From assembly GCA_903835005.1 (NCBI GenBank), contig CAILLK010000146.1, positions 1-43,517 on the forward strand: DNA of 43,517 bases, in the 5' to 3' direction. This DNA is from an uncultured Bacteroidota bacterium (GTDB taxonomy: Bacteria > Bacteroidota > Bacteroidia > Chitinophagales > Chitinophagaceae). The notes beneath the pieces were generated by a model. It made no database searches. It was not told the origin of the DNA and worked only from the letters and a program-made list of their open reading frames with translations. The position numbers were made by a program, and so were the translations under genes. Positions 30,777 through 41,300 of the stretch are shown here, piece by piece; the first letter of the stretch is position 1; every line of letters starts with the position of its first letter.

Positions 30777-31190
30777 ATGGATAAGAGATTCCCGATACCC
30801 CCATTTACAATGGAAACGGCTTTGCAGAAGGTACAGGCCGCCGAAGATGCCTGGAATACCAAAGACCCTGAGCGGGTATCAATGGCATATACAATAGATA
30901 CCGAATGGCGCAACCGGACTGATTTCATTAATGGCCGCGAAGAGGTTAAAGCTTTCCTGAAGCGCAAATGGGAAAAGGAACTGGACTACCGGCTTAAGAA
31001 AGAATTATGGGGTTTCCGCGAAAACCGCATGGCAGTGCGTTTTGAGTATGAATGGCATGATGCCGCGGGGCAATGGTACCGCAGTTATGGCAACGAAATG
31101 TGGGAGTTTGATGAAAACGGCTATATGCAGAAGCGGTTTGCAAGTATCAATGACCTTGCTATTAATGAAGCAGACAGAAAGCTACGCTAA
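30777..31190 (+). CDS. NTF2-like/SnoaL-fold protein (DUF1348)
   Basis: 137 residues. The sequence [57 protein letters not shown] and [21 protein letters not shown] fits the DUF1348 branch of the NTF2-like superfamily, a conical alpha/beta fold with a small-molecule pocket. The function is unknown. The ATG at 30777 gives the family N-terminus. It follows the YdeI-like gene on the same strand. Confidence 0.88.
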   Translation: MDKRFPIPPFTMETALQKVQAAEDAWNTKDPERVSMAYTIDTEWRNRTDFINGREEVKAFLKRKWEKELDYRLKKELWGFRENRMAVRFEYEWHDAAGQWYRSYGNEMWEFDENGYMQKRFASINDLAINEADRKLR

Positions 31191-31264
31191 ATGAATTGAG
31201 CCGTTTTCCTTTTAGTCACGGGTTAATGATCTGCGGTCTTAATTCATAAAATTCTCTTAATCGT

Positions 31265-31281
31265 GGAGCCTGGGTGGCTCC
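31265..31281. terminator. Possible weak terminator or attenuator hairpin
   Basis: GGAGCC, loop TGGGT, GGCTCC. The stem is perfect but no T tract follows (CTTATCAGGG), so termination is doubtful. Confidence 0.3.
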
Positions 31282-31344
31282 TTATCAGGGTAGGGCAGGG
31301 GTTTTTGGTAAATTACTATTAAATTGCACCAATATTCAATACTT

Positions 31345-32493
31345 ATGAGCAAGAAATTTTTTGCAGGCCTTATCATGGTCCTAGGGATGGTTGTTATTGC
31401 TGCTGGTAATAGTTATGGCGGTGGTAAAGACAAACCTGCCGCCAAACATCTGGTTACGATAACCGGCAATATCACCAATATGCCGCAGATTACTGTAGTG
31501 CTTGAAATGCTGCGTGCCAATGATTCGCTTAAGATCGTGGATTCACAGCGATCAGATGCTGCCGGCCATTTTGTATTTAAGCATTCACTTTCTGAACCTG
31601 GTTTATACCGTATCCATTTCACGCAAGATAAATTCATATTGCTGTCGCTTGATAAAGGTGATGTGAAAATAACAGCCGGCTGGCCTATCAGCGATTATAC
31701 GGTAAGCGGCTCACCTGCTTCTGAGCAGCTTAAACTATATGTGGATACGGTTATTGGCTACATGACGCTGATGAATACCACCAGCCGAAGAATTGACTCC
31801 ATGAAAGCCAGCGGTAATGCCGAACAGGCGCAGAGTGAAGAAAATATGAGGAAGGAGATTAACCTGCAGTTCCGGTCAATTGTAAAGCGATACAGCGATG
31901 CTACAGCCTATGAGCCCAATGCCATAATTTCGGCCCGTATACTCAGTCCGCAGGAAGATCTGCAATATTACCTGTCATTCGATAAAAACCTGGATACCCG
32001 CTTCCCGGGTACGGTAATGACTAAAGAATTTCATCAGTTTGTAACCCGGCTCAAGGAGACAATGCCCGAACCTAATGATATAGGCGATAAGGCGCCTGAC
32101 CTTACCCTTATGGATACGGCAGGAAAAAAAATCACTCTTTCTTCATTGCAGGGCAAGTATGTGCTGCTCGATTTCTGGGCCAGCTGGTGCGGGCCATGCC
32201 GTGCCGAAAACCCGAATGTGCTGGCTGCCTATAAGAAGTTCCAGGATAAGAATTTTACTATCCTGGCTGTTTCGCTCGATAATAACAAAGCCAAGTGGAT
32301 AGATGCGGTGCACCACGATGCGCTGTTGTGGCGCCAGGTAAGCGATCTGATGGGCTGGCAATCGCCAGCGGCGGCTAAGTATGGCGTGCATGGGATACCT
32401 ATGAATTTCCTTATAGACCCTAAGGGTGTAATAGTTGCTAAAAACCTGCGCGGGCCGCTGCTAGAAGAAAAGCTGAAGGAAATATTCCCGTAA
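31345..32493 (+). CDS. Exported thiol-disulfide oxidoreductase (DUF4369 plus TlpA-like thioredoxin)
   Basis: 382 residues from the ATG at 31345. The signal peptide reads KKFFAGLIMVLGMVVIAAGN. A DUF4369 domain (TITGNITNMPQITVVLEMLR, GLYRIHFTQDKFILLS) is followed by a helical linker, then a TlpA/ResA-like thioredoxin domain from about residue 250: GDKAPDLTLMDTAGKKITLS, LLDFWASWCGPCRAENPN with the CxxC, and the cis-Pro region GIPMNFLIDPKG. Such proteins reduce or isomerise exported proteins in the Bacteroidetes periplasm. The promoter is not clear. Confidence 0.9.
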   Translation: MSKKFFAGLIMVLGMVVIAAGNSYGGGKDKPAAKHLVTITGNITNMPQITVVLEMLRANDSLKIVDSQRSDAAGHFVFKHSLSEPGLYRIHFTQDKFILLSLDKGDVKITAGWPISDYTVSGSPASEQLKLYVDTVIGYMTLMNTTSRRIDSMKASGNAEQAQSEENMRKEINLQFRSIVKRYSDATAYEPNAIISARILSPQEDLQYYLSFDKNLDTRFPGTVMTKEFHQFVTRLKETMPEPNDIGDKAPDLTLMDTAGKKITLSSLQGKYVLLDFWASWCGPCRAENPNVLAAYKKFQDKNFTILAVSLDNNKAKWIDAVHHDALLWRQVSDLMGWQSPAAAKYGVHGIPMNFLIDPKGVIVAKNLRGPLLEEKLKEIFP

Positions 32494-32579
32494 TGTATTA
32501 ATTGCCGGCAATTGTAATGGCACATTCAATGCTGCCATTCTGATAGATAAATACATTGTACAGACATTCGCTAGAATAT

Positions 32580-33191
32580 TTATGCTTTCAAAACCGGCTG
32601 CCTGATAATGGTTTTTAATTTTTCCGTCGCTGTTTTGCGCTGATCGTTCAGGTATATTTCGTGGTGTTTGCCGGTCAGCAGGCAGCCATTGTCTTTTGCA
32701 AACTGGTGCAGGCTTTGTATTGTTGGACCTTCATCAGCGTAAGGCCCTGTGTAAAGCACTTGTACGCACAAACCTTCATCAAGGCTTTCCAGACGCATTT
32801 TTTTTAGGGCGGGCAGCTCCTTTTTACCTGCTGCAGCTTTAATAGCATCCTTGTAAAGTGTATCGGTAACATACTCAGGTTGCATAATCATGGCTGTCCA
32901 CTTCCAGTTCTCCTTTCTTGAAAACAGAAAGTCGTTCATATCATCGGCCCACCAAAGCCCCTCAAGAGGTGCAACGCCATAATCAGTACCAGATCGCTTT
33001 TTTATCATAAATTTCAGGGTATAGGCTACAGTATACAACGCCTCTATTGCCTGCTGAAACTCAGTTGAGTGATTGGGGTCGCCATACCCGTCTATTTTCA
33101 GGTAGTTCATTGCAGGTATAGTCAGTAATTCAGGTTTGCCTTCCTTTGATTTATAGCCGGGAATTTCCTTTTTAAAATCAATTTTTCCCAT
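32580..33191 (-). CDS. GyrI-like small-molecule-binding domain protein
   Basis: 203 residues from the ATG at 33191 (MGKIDFKKEIPGYKSKEG). The body, including NYLKIDGYGDPNHSTEFQQA and YTVAYTLKFMIKK, GLWWADDMNDFLF, WKWTAMIMQPEYV, VQVLYTGPYADEGPTIQSLH and HHEIYLNDQRKTATEKLKTI, fits the GyrI-like/AraC effector domain (DUF/GyrI-like family) often seen as stand-alone proteins that bind small hydrophobic molecules. No DNA-binding domain is attached. It converges with the TlpA-like gene; the 86 bases between hold no clear terminator. Confidence 0.85.
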   Translation of the reverse strand: MGKIDFKKEIPGYKSKEGKPELLTIPAMNYLKIDGYGDPNHSTEFQQAIEALYTVAYTLKFMIKKRSGTDYGVAPLEGLWWADDMNDFLFSRKENWKWTAMIMQPEYVTDTLYKDAIKAAAGKKELPALKKMRLESLDEGLCVQVLYTGPYADEGPTIQSLHQFAKDNGCLLTGKHHEIYLNDQRKTATEKLKTIIRQPVLKA

Positions 33192-33426
33192 TTTGCAAGT
33201 ATTATTCAACTGAGAATAAAGCACAAAATTAAAGCGAAATTAAAGAACCTGCATGATCCAGATCAGTCAGTAAATTGATTTCAGGAAGCAAGTAACGAAG
33301 ATAATTATTGATTACAATAGCCGATTACGGCCTGTTAAGGTCATTAGCCCATTGCTATGGCGTAAGGCTTTTATTTTGCGAATAGAACTTAACAATACTA
33401 AGCTGTTTAAATAGATATCAACCCGT

Positions 33427-35028
33427 TTATAGCTTCACTACTTTTTCCCTTAAAAGAATATTTCCTCTCTCATCCTCCAACGATACTATGTATGTACCGG
33501 AAGGCAGGCCGTAGAGCGATATGGTTTCGGATTCATTCATCCATGGCAGGCTTTCAGTACGCAATGTTTTTCCGGATAAATTGTAGATGCGTATTACTAC
33601 AGCACTTCCTTTTACTGCATCTGGCCTGAATATGTTTATGATACCGGTAGTTGGGTTTGGATAAAGCGTTATTCTTTCTCCCAGAGGTTTTATATTCTGG
33701 GTGGCCAGGGCAGCCCCATAAGTCTCATAATAGTAATAAAATTTACGCTCAATTGCTGTATCATAATAACCGGCGCCGCTGACACTATCTGTGATAATAT
33801 AATTATACATAGAAGCCCAAACCGGATTATTATAACTATCATATGCATAAGGTGATTTCTTTGCAGATTGCATTTTCATTACCCCTCCAGCCGGATAATT
33901 GTTGTAATCTTGGTAGTATACAGTATCTGGCAAGCCGGCAAATGAAACATGCTTTACTCCGATAACCTTCTCAAATGATGGGCCGGAAAGATAATAAAGC
34001 TTTTGATGGTAGGTATAGTAGCTGATGCCTGTCGTATATCCAAATGAATCGACAATATATGGGAACCAGGAACCGGAACTATGCATACTAATACTATCTG
34101 TATATAAAGAAAAATCTGTGTTATAGGTAAAATATAATTTCTGGTATGGAAGCCAGATTCCGGATGTAATATTGCTATCCAGAAATAATTCAGAGTATGT
34201 CAGGTTGTGAAAAGCATCATAACCATAAATACCTTTCTCTTCAGGATACCAACCTGTAAATCCGACATTTGAACTTGAACTATCCAAAACCAGATCGCCT
34301 GAAGTATCGTAAAAGGAAAGCCTGATAAAATTGGTATCCCATGCCGATGTTGCTGTATCATAACTGGATTGAACAAAAGCAACTAATCTGCCCAATGTAT
34401 CATAATTTAATTGTTGACGATATTGAAAATGCGGATATGGATGAGTATAAGGTCTTAAAAGAGATAGAATATCACTGCCAAAATAGCTATAATGGGACTT
34501 ACCAAAAAGCCCGAAGAAATAACCACTGGAATCCGCACAATAATCGGTCCATATGTCGTCACTATCAGACATCACCTCAACACCCAAATAATTAAATGGT
34601 GTAAGGCCAAAATAAATATTGGTCGGTGAATTGGAATTCATACCAGGTAAACCTCCGTAAGGATAATCTATTAGTGTATATGATACAGCCTGATAGTTAA
34701 AAACAGATCCGTTCATACCCGAATAATAAAAGTTACCAGAATCTGAAATACCCGATGGGAAATAGGCGTTGGTATCCTGAAAATTATATCCGCTATAGGC
34801 TATTAATCTTTCATGGGCGCCTGGGCTGGTCGTTTTTCCCCCAGGTACACTCTTCAAGTTTCGGGCATCATATTGCTTTTGTACAATGCTTTCAACCAAT
34901 CGCATGCTTGAATTTTTAGGCTCTGGGCATTTAGCATTCGGAGGCGTATTCAGTTGTGCTGGCGACACAAAAGGATTAATAAAAAGGATAACCAATAAGC
35001 AATAAATGAATCGGGTGATGGGTTTCAC
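33427..35028 (-). CDS. T9SS type A sorting-domain protein
   Basis: 533 residues, GTG start. The signal peptide KPITRFIYCLLVILFINPF ends VSPAQ. The body is Tyr/Ser/Asp-rich and strand-rich, with repeated statements of the type YDxxGxLVAFVQSSYDTATS and FHNLTYSELFLDSN, resembling RHS-like or YD-type repeats of unknown function. The sorting domain at the C-terminus has LYPNPTTGIINIFRPD, VIRIYNLSGKTLRT, LPSGTYIVSLEDERG and the final LLREKVVKL. It should be secreted by the type IX system. Confidence 0.8.
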   Translation of the reverse strand: MKPITRFIYCLLVILFINPFVSPAQLNTPPNAKCPEPKNSSMRLVESIVQKQYDARNLKSVPGGKTTSPGAHERLIAYSGYNFQDTNAYFPSGISDSGNFYYSGMNGSVFNYQAVSYTLIDYPYGGLPGMNSNSPTNIYFGLTPFNYLGVEVMSDSDDIWTDYCADSSGYFFGLFGKSHYSYFGSDILSLLRPYTHPYPHFQYRQQLNYDTLGRLVAFVQSSYDTATSAWDTNFIRLSFYDTSGDLVLDSSSSNVGFTGWYPEEKGIYGYDAFHNLTYSELFLDSNITSGIWLPYQKLYFTYNTDFSLYTDSISMHSSGSWFPYIVDSFGYTTGISYYTYHQKLYYLSGPSFEKVIGVKHVSFAGLPDTVYYQDYNNYPAGGVMKMQSAKKSPYAYDSYNNPVWASMYNYIITDSVSGAGYYDTAIERKFYYYYETYGAALATQNIKPLGERITLYPNPTTGIINIFRPDAVKGSAVVIRIYNLSGKTLRTESLPWMNESETISLYGLPSGTYIVSLEDERGNILLREKVVKL

Positions 35029-35379
35029 AATTCTGTTATTTTGGTCGTTTAGATAATTTGTTTATAGTTATGGCGTTTAAAAAATGGTAAACGTTAGTAG
35101 TCTCCTGATATATTTATGTTAATACTATAGCAGGAGGCAAGTTTTGTAATTTTATAAACCTTGAAAGTCAATCTTTTTTCAGAAAAAAAGAAATACTACT
35201 AATATCCCAACCTGATTATTTTTAAAGAAATATTCAATTAATAATTGCGGCTATCATCTAAGTATAAATTCTACTCTGCCAGCCAATGGATAAGGAACAA
35301 TTGAATAGTTTAGGTGTACCAAGATCTGACCCTAATAAATAAACCAGAGGTGAATCCGGTTAATTCTAACTGCGATATT
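35029..35379. other. Intergenic region between two minus-strand T9SS genes
   Basis: 351 bases. It contains an imperfect CTCCTG...CAGGAG inverted pair around 35102-35146. A plus-strand frame of 18 codons (35286-35342) is too short to support. It should hold the promoter of the 33427-35028 gene, but no consensus box is clear. Confidence 0.4.
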
Positions 35380-38300
35380 CTACTTTCCCACCACCAATCT
35401 CACCACCCTTCTCTCTCCTGCTTCTGATGTGAATTCAGTAATATAAACACCATCGCTAAGGCCTGCGGGAAGTGATAGCATATTATCACCGGACTGTATC
35501 AGGTAATCGGCTGCCAGCTGGCCAGAAATGCTTATGATACGCAAAGTCCCGGCATCGGGGCTGGTAACTGTAATGTTTCCGGATGCAGGGTTAGGCCATA
35601 GCTTATACTGATCCGCTCCTTGTTCAGCAATGGAACGGTGCCCTGACATTGATGGCATGATAGTAATGTGCCTGGTTACCGCGCACATACTGCCTGCTGT
35701 ATAGGTAATGGTTGCTGATCCTGTTGTAATTCCAGTTACATAACCACTGGTTATGCCTACAGTTGCAACTCCCGGATTACTGCTGCTCCATACTCCGCCA
35801 GTTACCGCGTCAGAAAGGGTTACCGGCGAACCTAAAAACGCGCTGGCCGGGCCGGTTATGGCAGCAGGCAAGGCATATACCAGCACCGGTGTGTCTGCTT
35901 TGCAGCCGGTGGGTAATGTATAATAAATATAGGCTGTACCCCCACCCGTGCCTGTAACTATCCCTGTACCACTGCCTGCAACGGCTATAGCGGGGCTTCC
36001 TGAGCTCCATACGCCTCCCGGAGTATAATCGCTGAGGGTAAGTGTGCTGCCTGCGCAAATATGCCCGGTGCCCGATATAGGGGCAGGTATCGGGTTAACG
36101 GTAAACAAAGTAGTGGTGGTGCAGCCCAGCGGACTGATATAAGTAACGCTTGCAGCGCCTGGAGTATTTCCTGTAACCCGGCCAATTCCACCACCAAGGT
36201 TCGTAATTGTAGCCAGTGAACTTGTATATAATCCGGTGGTAGTGAGGTCGCTCACAGTCATGGTATCGCCATAAGCACATAAATTATGAACACCGGTAAT
36301 GGCCGGTACTGTTACCACGGTTACTGTTTCAGTAGCAGCACAACCCAGTAATGCCGTATAACTTACAGTAACTGCCCCTCCGGATATTCCTGTAAGTGTT
36401 CCTGAAGTAGTTATGGTGCCAACAGCAGGATTACTGATACTCCATACACCTCCCGGAGTTGCATCGGTATAAGAAGCCGAACTGCCGGTACATATACCTG
36501 CCGGGCCACTCACACTCAACGGCAGTCCATTTACGGTTACCGGTGCATAAACATTGCACCCTACACCCATTGAGTAGGTAATGGTGGCAGTGCCTGCAGC
36601 TACACCGGTTATCACGCCTGTAGAGGTACCTGCAATGGCAACGCTGGTATTACTGCTGGTCCATACGCCACCCGGCGACCCATCTGCTTTAGTAATTGCA
36701 GTGCCTATACATACAACCCCCGGCCCTGTTATCCCGCCAGGTAATGTATTTACAGAAACCACTTTGGTTGCAAGGCATCCGCCTACCGAATAAGTTACTG
36801 TTGTAGTTCCTGAACCTGATCCGGTCAGAGCGCCTGCAATACTTATTGACCCTACGCTGGTTAAAGAGGAACTCCATGAACCTCCCGGAGTTGGATCGGT
36901 CAATGCCAGAACCGAACCAACACATACACTTCCGCCACCGGCTATTGCCGCCGGTGATGCATTCACGGTTACAGGTTTGGTAATAAGGCAGCCCGTGGGT
37001 AGTGTGTAAGTTATTGTTGCCACTCCAGAGCTGATCCCGGACACATTTCCGGCCGAATCAACAGTAGCTTTTGGGGGTGCACTGCTGCTCCACACGCCTC
37101 CGGTGGTAATGTCAGTAAAAAGGGTTGAAGTTCCTGTACAAACACCCGATGCTCCTGATATAACAGATGGATGTGGATTAACCGTAACCGTAATATTTGC
37201 AGCGCATCCTGTAGGCAAGGTATAATCAATTACAGATGTTCCGTTGGTTACCCCTGAAACAAGGCCTGTTGCAGCCCCGATACCGGCTACTACGGTGCTG
37301 CTGCTTGCCCATGTGCCTCCGGGCGTTGCATCAGCAAGTGCGGTAGTAAGCCCTGCGCAAACCACGGGTGTGCCGGTAATAGCTGCAGGGTTAGGGTTAA
37401 CGGTTACTATTGTTGTAATAGTGCAACCGCTGCCCAATGAATAAGTAACGGTGGCAGTACCGGTAAACACACCACCCACAATACCTGATGAAGAGCCTAT
37501 AGTAGCCGGGCCGGCAGGAGCTATGCTCCAGGTACCTCCGCTGGTAATATCAAGCAACGGAGAAATACCGCCCATACATACATTCCTTAATCCGTATATC
37601 GATCCAGGTGTCGAGTTTACTGTTACGGTAACATTTGACGAGCATCCGGTAGGCAGTGTACAATAAATTACTGCTGAACCCGGTACACCTGCGGTTATTA
37701 CTCCGGTGCTTGCCCCAATAGCCGCCACCGATGTCAGGCCGCTGTACCAGGAACCACCTGGCACAGAAGAGGTCAATGTTCCGGTAGCTCCTGTGCAATA
37801 TCCTGTTGGCCCGGAAATCACCGGTACCGGGTTAATGTAGATCGTCCGGGTTACCAGGCATGTGCCTGCTCCGTAACTGATAATAGCGGTGCCTGAAGAT
37901 ATGCCTGTTATAACTCCTGTACTGCTGCCAATAGTAATGGTAGTTGATGGGGTGCTCCATAACCCGCCCGATGTTCCGTCAGTCTCTGTAATAATGCCGT
38001 CCATGCACACGGTGTTCGGGCCGCTAATGGCCGAAGGTGTCGGATTAATGGTGACTAACTTTGTAGCTGAGCATCCAGCAACTGTATAATCTATGGTAGC
38101 AGTTCCTCCCGATACACCGGTTACTATCCCCGTTCCGCTGATGGTGGCAATTATTAAAGGTGTACTCGACCATGTTCCGCCTGTGGTTACATCACCAAGC
38201 GGTGTGGTCATGCCTGCACATATCGCCGAACTGCCGGTTATAGCTGCAGGAGAAGGAGAGACTGTAATAATTTTTGTAACAGTGCATCCTGCCCCCAGCG

Positions 38301-41300
38301 AATAGGTAATGGTAGTGCTTAAGCCGGTAGTAAGTCCGCTTACGATACCTGTCAGAGCGCCTACCGTCCCTGCAAGAACAGTGCTGCTGCTCCATGCACC
38401 GCCCGGTACAGGATCGCTGAGCGTTATCGTACCTCCGGCACAAACAGCTGATGGTCCGGTAATAGCTCCCGGTGAAGAGCTTACCGTTACCACATGGGTA
38501 GCAATACATCCTGCTGCCGAAAGATAGGTGATGGTTGCGGGCCCTGTAGAAATTCCTGTTACGATACCTGTGGCAGATCCTGCTGTAGCCAATGCCGGAA
38601 CACTGCTGCTCCAGGTGCCACTGCCGGTATCGGTAAGTGTTATGGTTGCTCCCACACATACCGCCGATGCACCGCCAATGGGCGCAGGTAAGGCATTAAC
38701 TGTAATATTAGTAGTAACTGAGCATCCCGTACTCAGGGTATAGGTTACTGTTGCCACACCGGTCTCTATAGCGGTTATCACTCCGCTCACAGAACCTGCT
38801 GTTATAATTGAACTGCCTGTTGACCATGTTCCGCCACCGGCATCAGTCAGGGTTACAGATGAACCCACACAAACCTGGGAAGGGCCGCTTATTAAGCCGG
38901 GTAATGGATTTACATAAATGGTTTTTGTTGACCTGCAACCCGTACTTAAAGTATAAGATACTGTTGCAAGGCCGGCAAGCACCCCGGTTACTACGCCACT
39001 GGTCCCAATGGTAGCTACCGTGCCCGGCGAACAGCTCCAAACTCCTCCGCTCCCGGGGTCTGTAAGGTCAATAACTGATCCGGCACAAACACCTGAAAGC
39101 CCTGAAATAGGTGGTGGCAGCGGATTAACAGTTGCCACAACTGTCCGGTAGCAGCCTGTACTTAAAGTATAAGTTATTACCGATGTTCCTGTACTCGATC
39201 CGGAAATTATTCCTGTTGCAGCTCCGGCTGCTGCAATTATCGTCGATCCGCTGGTCCATGTTCCGCCGGGTGTAGGGTCGCTTAAAACTACGGTAGAGCC
39301 CACGCAAACAACAGGTGTTCCTGAAATATAACCCGGCAGCGGGTTTACGGTTACTACACCTGTTACTGTGCACCCTGCACCTAACGAATAAGTAACTGTG
39401 GCAGTACCCGGCAGCAATCCCGTTACAAGTCCCGATGATGTACCAATTATTGCGGTGGCCATTGGTGTTATAGTCCATGTGCCACCTGGTGCTCCGTTAC
39501 TGAGTAAGGTAGTTCCGTTGGGGCATACACTCAAAGTGCCTGTAACAGGGCCTGGCGAAGAATTAACTGTTACGCTTACTGAAGTTGAACAGCCGGTGCC
39601 CAGCGTATACGAAATGGTTGTGGTCCCGATACTGGTTGCCGTTATTACGCCTGAAATTGAATAAATAGTTGCTACTGAAGGCGCTGTACTTCCCCATATT
39701 CCGCCTGGAGTGCCATCTGTCATCAGGCTTGTAAGGCCCAGGCACATGCCTGCCGGGCCCGAAATAGGCAAGGGAGCGGCATTAACCAAAATGGGTGTGG
39801 TAGTTCGGCATCCCGTTGGCAGTGTATATGTTACAGTTGCAGTACCTCCCGATACGCCTGTTACTACCCCAGCCGGATTTATTGTAGCCACAGTTGACGG
39901 GGTACAGCTCCAGGTTCCTCCTCCATCAAATAATGAGGTTGTTGTCCCTGCACACAAGGTTGTAGTTCCTGAAATTGTCGCAGGCAGCGGGTTTACTGAT
40001 ATACTGAATGAGGAGGTACATCCCGACACTGAAGAATAAATAATAGTAGCAGGCCCTCCCGAATAACCGGTTACCATGCCTGTACCCGGATCAATATAGG
40101 CGATAGTAAAATCGCTGCTGCTCCAGGAGCCCCCTGGTGTGGCATCATGTAGTAATGTGGTAGTGCCGGTGCACAACGTGCCTGATCCTGTAATACCTGC
40201 CGGTAAAGGATCTACTGTCAGTCCCGAGGTAATCAAACAGCCGGTTGGCAAAGTATAGGTAATTGTAGTGGTCCCGGCTACCAGTGCTGATACAAATCCC
40301 GACATACTTCCTATTGTAGCTACAGTTGGGTTACTGCTGACCCATATTCCGGCTCCTGCATCACTTAATGTTGTGGTCAGTCCGGCACAGATAGAATCCG
40401 GACTATATACCGGCCCGGGCAGAGGGTTAATGGTAACTCCCTTAATAATAAAGCAACCTGTGGACAAAGTATAGGTAATAACAGCAGAACCTGCTCCTGC
40501 CCCCGTCATTATTCCCGAAGATGACCCTATGGATGCAACTGCCGGATTACTGCTGCTCCAGGTTCCGCCAGGTGTCGCATCGCTCAGCGCCGATATAAAT
40601 CCGGCACAGATTTCCGTTGTTCCGGTTATTGCCATTGGCACTCCGTTAACCGTTTCTGTTATCGTCGTATTACATCCGGTGGGTAATGTATAGGTAATCG
40701 CAGATGTACCCGGCGAAACCGCATTTACCAGGCCGGTCAATGATCCAATGGTAGCTACAGAGGGTGTTCCGCTGCTCCATGTCCCGCCGCCTCCATCTGT
40801 CAGCAAGCTGGTTTGCCCGGTGCACAATACTCCGCTGCCTGTAATTGACGTTGGGTTCGGGTTAACTGTAAATGTTAATGAGGAAGCACAACCAGTAGGT
40901 AAAGTATACGATATATTTACAAGACCGGCTGTAATTCCGGAAACCAGTCCTGTAGATCCTGCCGTTGCTGTACCGGGTGAACCGCTGCTCCATACTCCTC
41001 CCGGCGTGATGTCGGTTAATGTTGTTGAGGCGCCTGCACATACGCCAGATAAACCAGCTATAGCTGCCGGCGCGGGATTGATGCTAACCCCATAGGTGGC
41101 AATGCAGGTAGTGGGCAATGTATAAGTTATAGTCGCTGTTCCTGCCGCAACACCGCTCACAGCCCCGCTTGATGATACTACCGATGCAACCGACGGATTG
41201 CTGCTCGACCAGGTCCCCGAACCGGCATCCGTAAACATGGCGCTTCCTCCCTGGCATATTACAGATGTACCCGAAATAATACCCGGCAAAGGATTTACCG

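Noticed and set aside
35286..35342. 18-codon plus-strand frame in the T9SS intergenic region
   Set aside because: Too short, no paralogue in the window and no promoter signal, unlike the peptide pair at 27.1-27.6 kb.
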